A stretch of 64,000 nt of DNA, from assembly GCA_028281495.1 (NCBI GenBank), contig JANQJU010000089.1, positions 62,001-126,000 of the forward strand, given 5' to 3'. Below the pieces are notes generated by a model that saw nothing but the letters and a program-made list of their open reading frames with translations, made no database searches and was not told where the DNA came from. The position numbers were made by a program, and so were the translations under genes. This document shows, one piece after another, positions 62,222 to 64,000 of this stretch (position 1 is the stretch's first letter; every line of letters starts with the position of its first letter). Source of the DNA: SAR324 cluster bacterium. GTDB lineage: Bacteria; SAR324; NAC60-12.

Positions 62222-63079
62222 CTATGGGGATTTTTGAACGTGTTGATAACCTGCCATCAACAAATCCAATAAATTTTCTGGGCGATACGCACTACAAGCT
62301 TCGCCTGGAAAGGTATGTTTAGCGGCTAGCATGACATGGAAACGTTTCCCTTTGTCCTTGCTCGTCTTCTGCACTCCAACCGGCAACTTGTCGTGGGGGT
62401 GTGGTTGATACGTACTGTTCAGAAAACCCAAGTTGGCTTGAATCAAAGATTTGGTTTTATATCGATATTTGATTTTGCGAGTGCTTTCTTTTTTTCTAGA
62501 GCGCATGCGATCCACGATTTCTACACGCACGTTTGTTTTATCGGAAAATCGGGTCTCCAATGTCAGCCACGGTAGAGTGAAGAAGGTGTCGGTACATTGG
62601 TATCGACCCATCCTTTGCGTTGGAGCGGTTTGGCTCGTGGAAGAATGCTTGGGAAAATCCAGCCGGATTGACAGAGTGACCGGCTGCGAAGCCTCGATAT
62701 CAGCTTGCAGAAAGCGAAGAACGGGCATCACAAACTGATAAAGGTTGTCGGGAATGTCGGTTAACTTGGAACGGTAATAGTCGATCCAAGTAGCCGCAAC
62801 CGCCCCCACCCAGAGAAAGACAGCCAACCAAACCCAGCCTTCATCAATACGGTGTCGATAGGCAGGCCAAAACACAAAGAACAATCCCCCAGCAACGAAG
62901 GCAAGTACGATGAGCAAACACCCGAAACTTCCTAGTTTTTTGCGACGAGCAGCTCCTTGTTGATCGATCTGCGAAATCGGTGTGAGGAGTTCCAACCATT
63001 CTGCCAAGAGGAGCGTGCCTTCAATTTGACGGGTGACGAGCCATTGTTTCTGTTGGGGGGATAGCGATGGGGCAGCCAT
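62222..63079 (-). CDS. Two-helix membrane protein of unknown function
   Basis: 285 residues: a helical N-terminal part (about 1-45), two helices at about 50-72 and 79-98 (FGCLLIVLAFVAGGLFFVFW; GWVWLAVFLWVGAVAATWI), then a soluble C-terminal domain with beta strands (TLSIRLDF, YQCTDTFFTLPWLTLETRFSD, KIKYRYKTKSLIQANLGF). No named family is apparent. Ten bases after the GT4 gene and 8 nt before the Cys-rich gene, on the same strand. Confidence 0.6.
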   Translation of the reverse strand: MAAPSLSPQQKQWLVTRQIEGTLLLAEWLELLTPISQIDQQGAARRKKLGSFGCLLIVLAFVAGGLFFVFWPAYRHRIDEGWVWLAVFLWVGAVAATWIDYYRSKLTDIPDNLYQFVMPVLRFLQADIEASQPVTLSIRLDFPKHSSTSQTAPTQRMGRYQCTDTFFTLPWLTLETRFSDKTNVRVEIVDRMRSRKKESTRKIKYRYKTKSLIQANLGFLNSTYQPHPHDKLPVGVQKTSKDKGKRFHVMLAAKHTFPGEACSAYRPENLLDLLMAGYQHVQKSP

Positions 63080-63088
63080 GATCGTTTC

Positions 63089-64000
63089 TCAACGTGGGAG
63101 TGCTGAATAAACTTGCTGTAATTGAGATACCATTTGGTCCCAACGAAAACAATTGGCAACCTGAGTATGAGCGTTTTGTCCCATGATTTGACGTTGCTGG
63201 GGATACTCCCACAGCAACCGCAACGCTTGAGCTAATGCGGTGGGACGATTGGGTCGCACTAGGCAGCCGTGCTGACCATCTTCCATAATTTCTCGCACCA
63301 CGGGCAAATCCGAAGCGACCACCGGGACTCCTGCGGCCATGGATTCCAAAATCTTTAATGGACAACACCCTTGATCTAAATTGCGGGAGCATTCGATCAA
63401 GGGAGCCACGGAAACCATGGCATTCCCAATCCACGCTCTCAATTCCGCTTTGTTTAAATTGTAATGCCATTGCAACCGGTTTTGGATTTCTAGTTTTTCT
63501 GCCAGCTTGATGTAAGGCTTCGCATGCGAGGGTTTCCCAGCCACACACAACACCAACTCCAGATCGGAGATGTCTCGAAGCCGTGCAAAGGCTTTGAGCA
63601 AAATGTCCACTCCTTGCCATCGTTGGAGTGCGCCGAAATAAATCAAATACTGAGAGGGGGCATTCACCGGGCGTGCAGAAACTTCGTCAATTTCTGCGCC
63701 ATTGGGAATGACTCGGATTTTCTGAGAATCAATCCCGCGTTGGGTGACATGACGTTTAATCACATGTGAAGGAACAATCACTTGATCGACTTCTTTCAAA
63801 CAAAATGTTTCCAGATCCCGTATTTTGGCTAGCGTTCTGGGGCCAATTCCCGGATAGAGATACGGTAATTCGATTGAGGGCAAGCCATTCACTTCATACA
63901 CTGTGGCATAGCTGCGTTGGGCCAATCCCAAAATTGGCACCCCACTCCACGGATCTCGGAAGTGACACACCTTTAGCGTCGCCTGTTGTAGAGCTAAAAG
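63089..64000 (-). CDS. Glycosyltransferase family 4 (5' part outside window)
   Basis: At least 303 codons; the frame is open past the GTG at 63970 to the window edge, so the true start lies beyond. Visible features: RDLETFCLKEVDQVIVPSHVIKRHV, VIPNGAEIDEVSARP, LIYFGALQRWQGVDILLKAFARL and AGVPVVASDLPVVREIMEDGQHGCLV with the preceding CPLKILESMAAG E-x7-E region. GT-B fold, nucleotide-sugar donor. First visible gene of the operon that continues to 59804. Confidence 0.9.
   Translation of the reverse strand, partial: LLALQQATLKVCHFRDPWSGVPILGLAQRSYATVYEVNGLPSIELPYLYPGIGPRTLAKIRDLETFCLKEVDQVIVPSHVIKRHVTQRGIDSQKIRVIPNGAEIDEVSARPVNAPSQYLIYFGALQRWQGVDILLKAFARLRDISDLELVLCVAGKPSHAKPYIKLAEKLEIQNRLQWHYNLNKAELRAWIGNAMVSVAPLIECSRNLDQGCCPLKILESMAAGVPVVASDLPVVREIMEDGQHGCLVRPNRPTALAQALRLLWEYPQQRQIMGQNAHTQVANCFRWDQMVSQLQQVYSALPR

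Overview
The window comes from a Gram-negative bacterium: it encodes a BamA/TamA-type outer-membrane barrel protein, several exported periplasmic binding proteins and a PCu(A)C-type chaperone. Phylum cannot be assigned from the sequence alone. Base composition is intermediate, with clearly AT-richer islands at about 1-600 and 37.1-39.5 kb. No rRNA, tRNA or CRISPR array was seen.

Region 1 (1-21.9 kb, all minus strand) is an extracellular contractile injection system (eCIS; Afp/PVC/MAC-like). In transcription order it encodes a tail terminator (Afp16/DUF4255), one sheath, two tube proteins, a small DUF5908 protein, a LysM baseplate protein (Afp7), the VgrG-like spike (Afp8), a PAAR tip (Afp10), a gp25-like protein (Afp9), Afp11, a fibre-like protein, a second wedge-like protein (Afp12 position), the tape measure (Afp14), the AAA+ ATPase (Afp15), a membrane protein with a GH18-like lumenal domain, and a DUF4157 (HExxH) protein cut by the left window edge that is the probable cargo. 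Gaps are tiny and many genes overlap, so this looks like one operon. A degenerate ~36-nt tandem repeat lies upstream of its first gene.

Region 2 (22-37 kb) is mixed housekeeping and accessory content: an orphan family-3 binding protein, a Uma2-type nuclease, a DJ-1/PfpI remnant, a Na+/Ca2+ antiporter, an APH-family kinase, RtcB, a divergent LysR/F420-reductase-like pair, a serine hydrolase with a methyltransferase, a Zn/Mn-type ABC permease and binding protein without an ATPase gene, a PCu(A)C-like protein and a bulb-lectin protein.

Region 3 (37-39.5 kb) is an AT-rich island with a GNAT gene followed by an attC-like folded site, a small membrane protein and an internally deleted IS701-family element with perfect 23-bp inverted repeats.

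Region 4 (39.5-46.4 kb) is a tightly coupled three-gene module. It encodes a protein with two HEPN/DUF4145-like domains and an inactive-STAND-like tail, a MoxR AAA+ ATPase, and a 1,433-residue membrane protein with a CoxE-like N-terminus, a degenerate vWA-like segment, Sel1 repeats and two PDZ domains. It resembles the vWA-MoxR-associated (VMAP) ternary conflict systems but with an unusual effector arm, and is the best candidate for an undescribed system here.

Region 5 (46.6-64 kb) holds a LytTR regulator with a small membrane partner and a promoter-proximal direct repeat, the outer-membrane barrel, three different ATPase plus PD-(D/E)XK nuclease proteins side by side, a second serine hydrolase, class III fructose-1,6-bisphosphatase, an epimerase-like protein, another orphan binding protein, and a glycosyltransferase operon that runs off the right edge.
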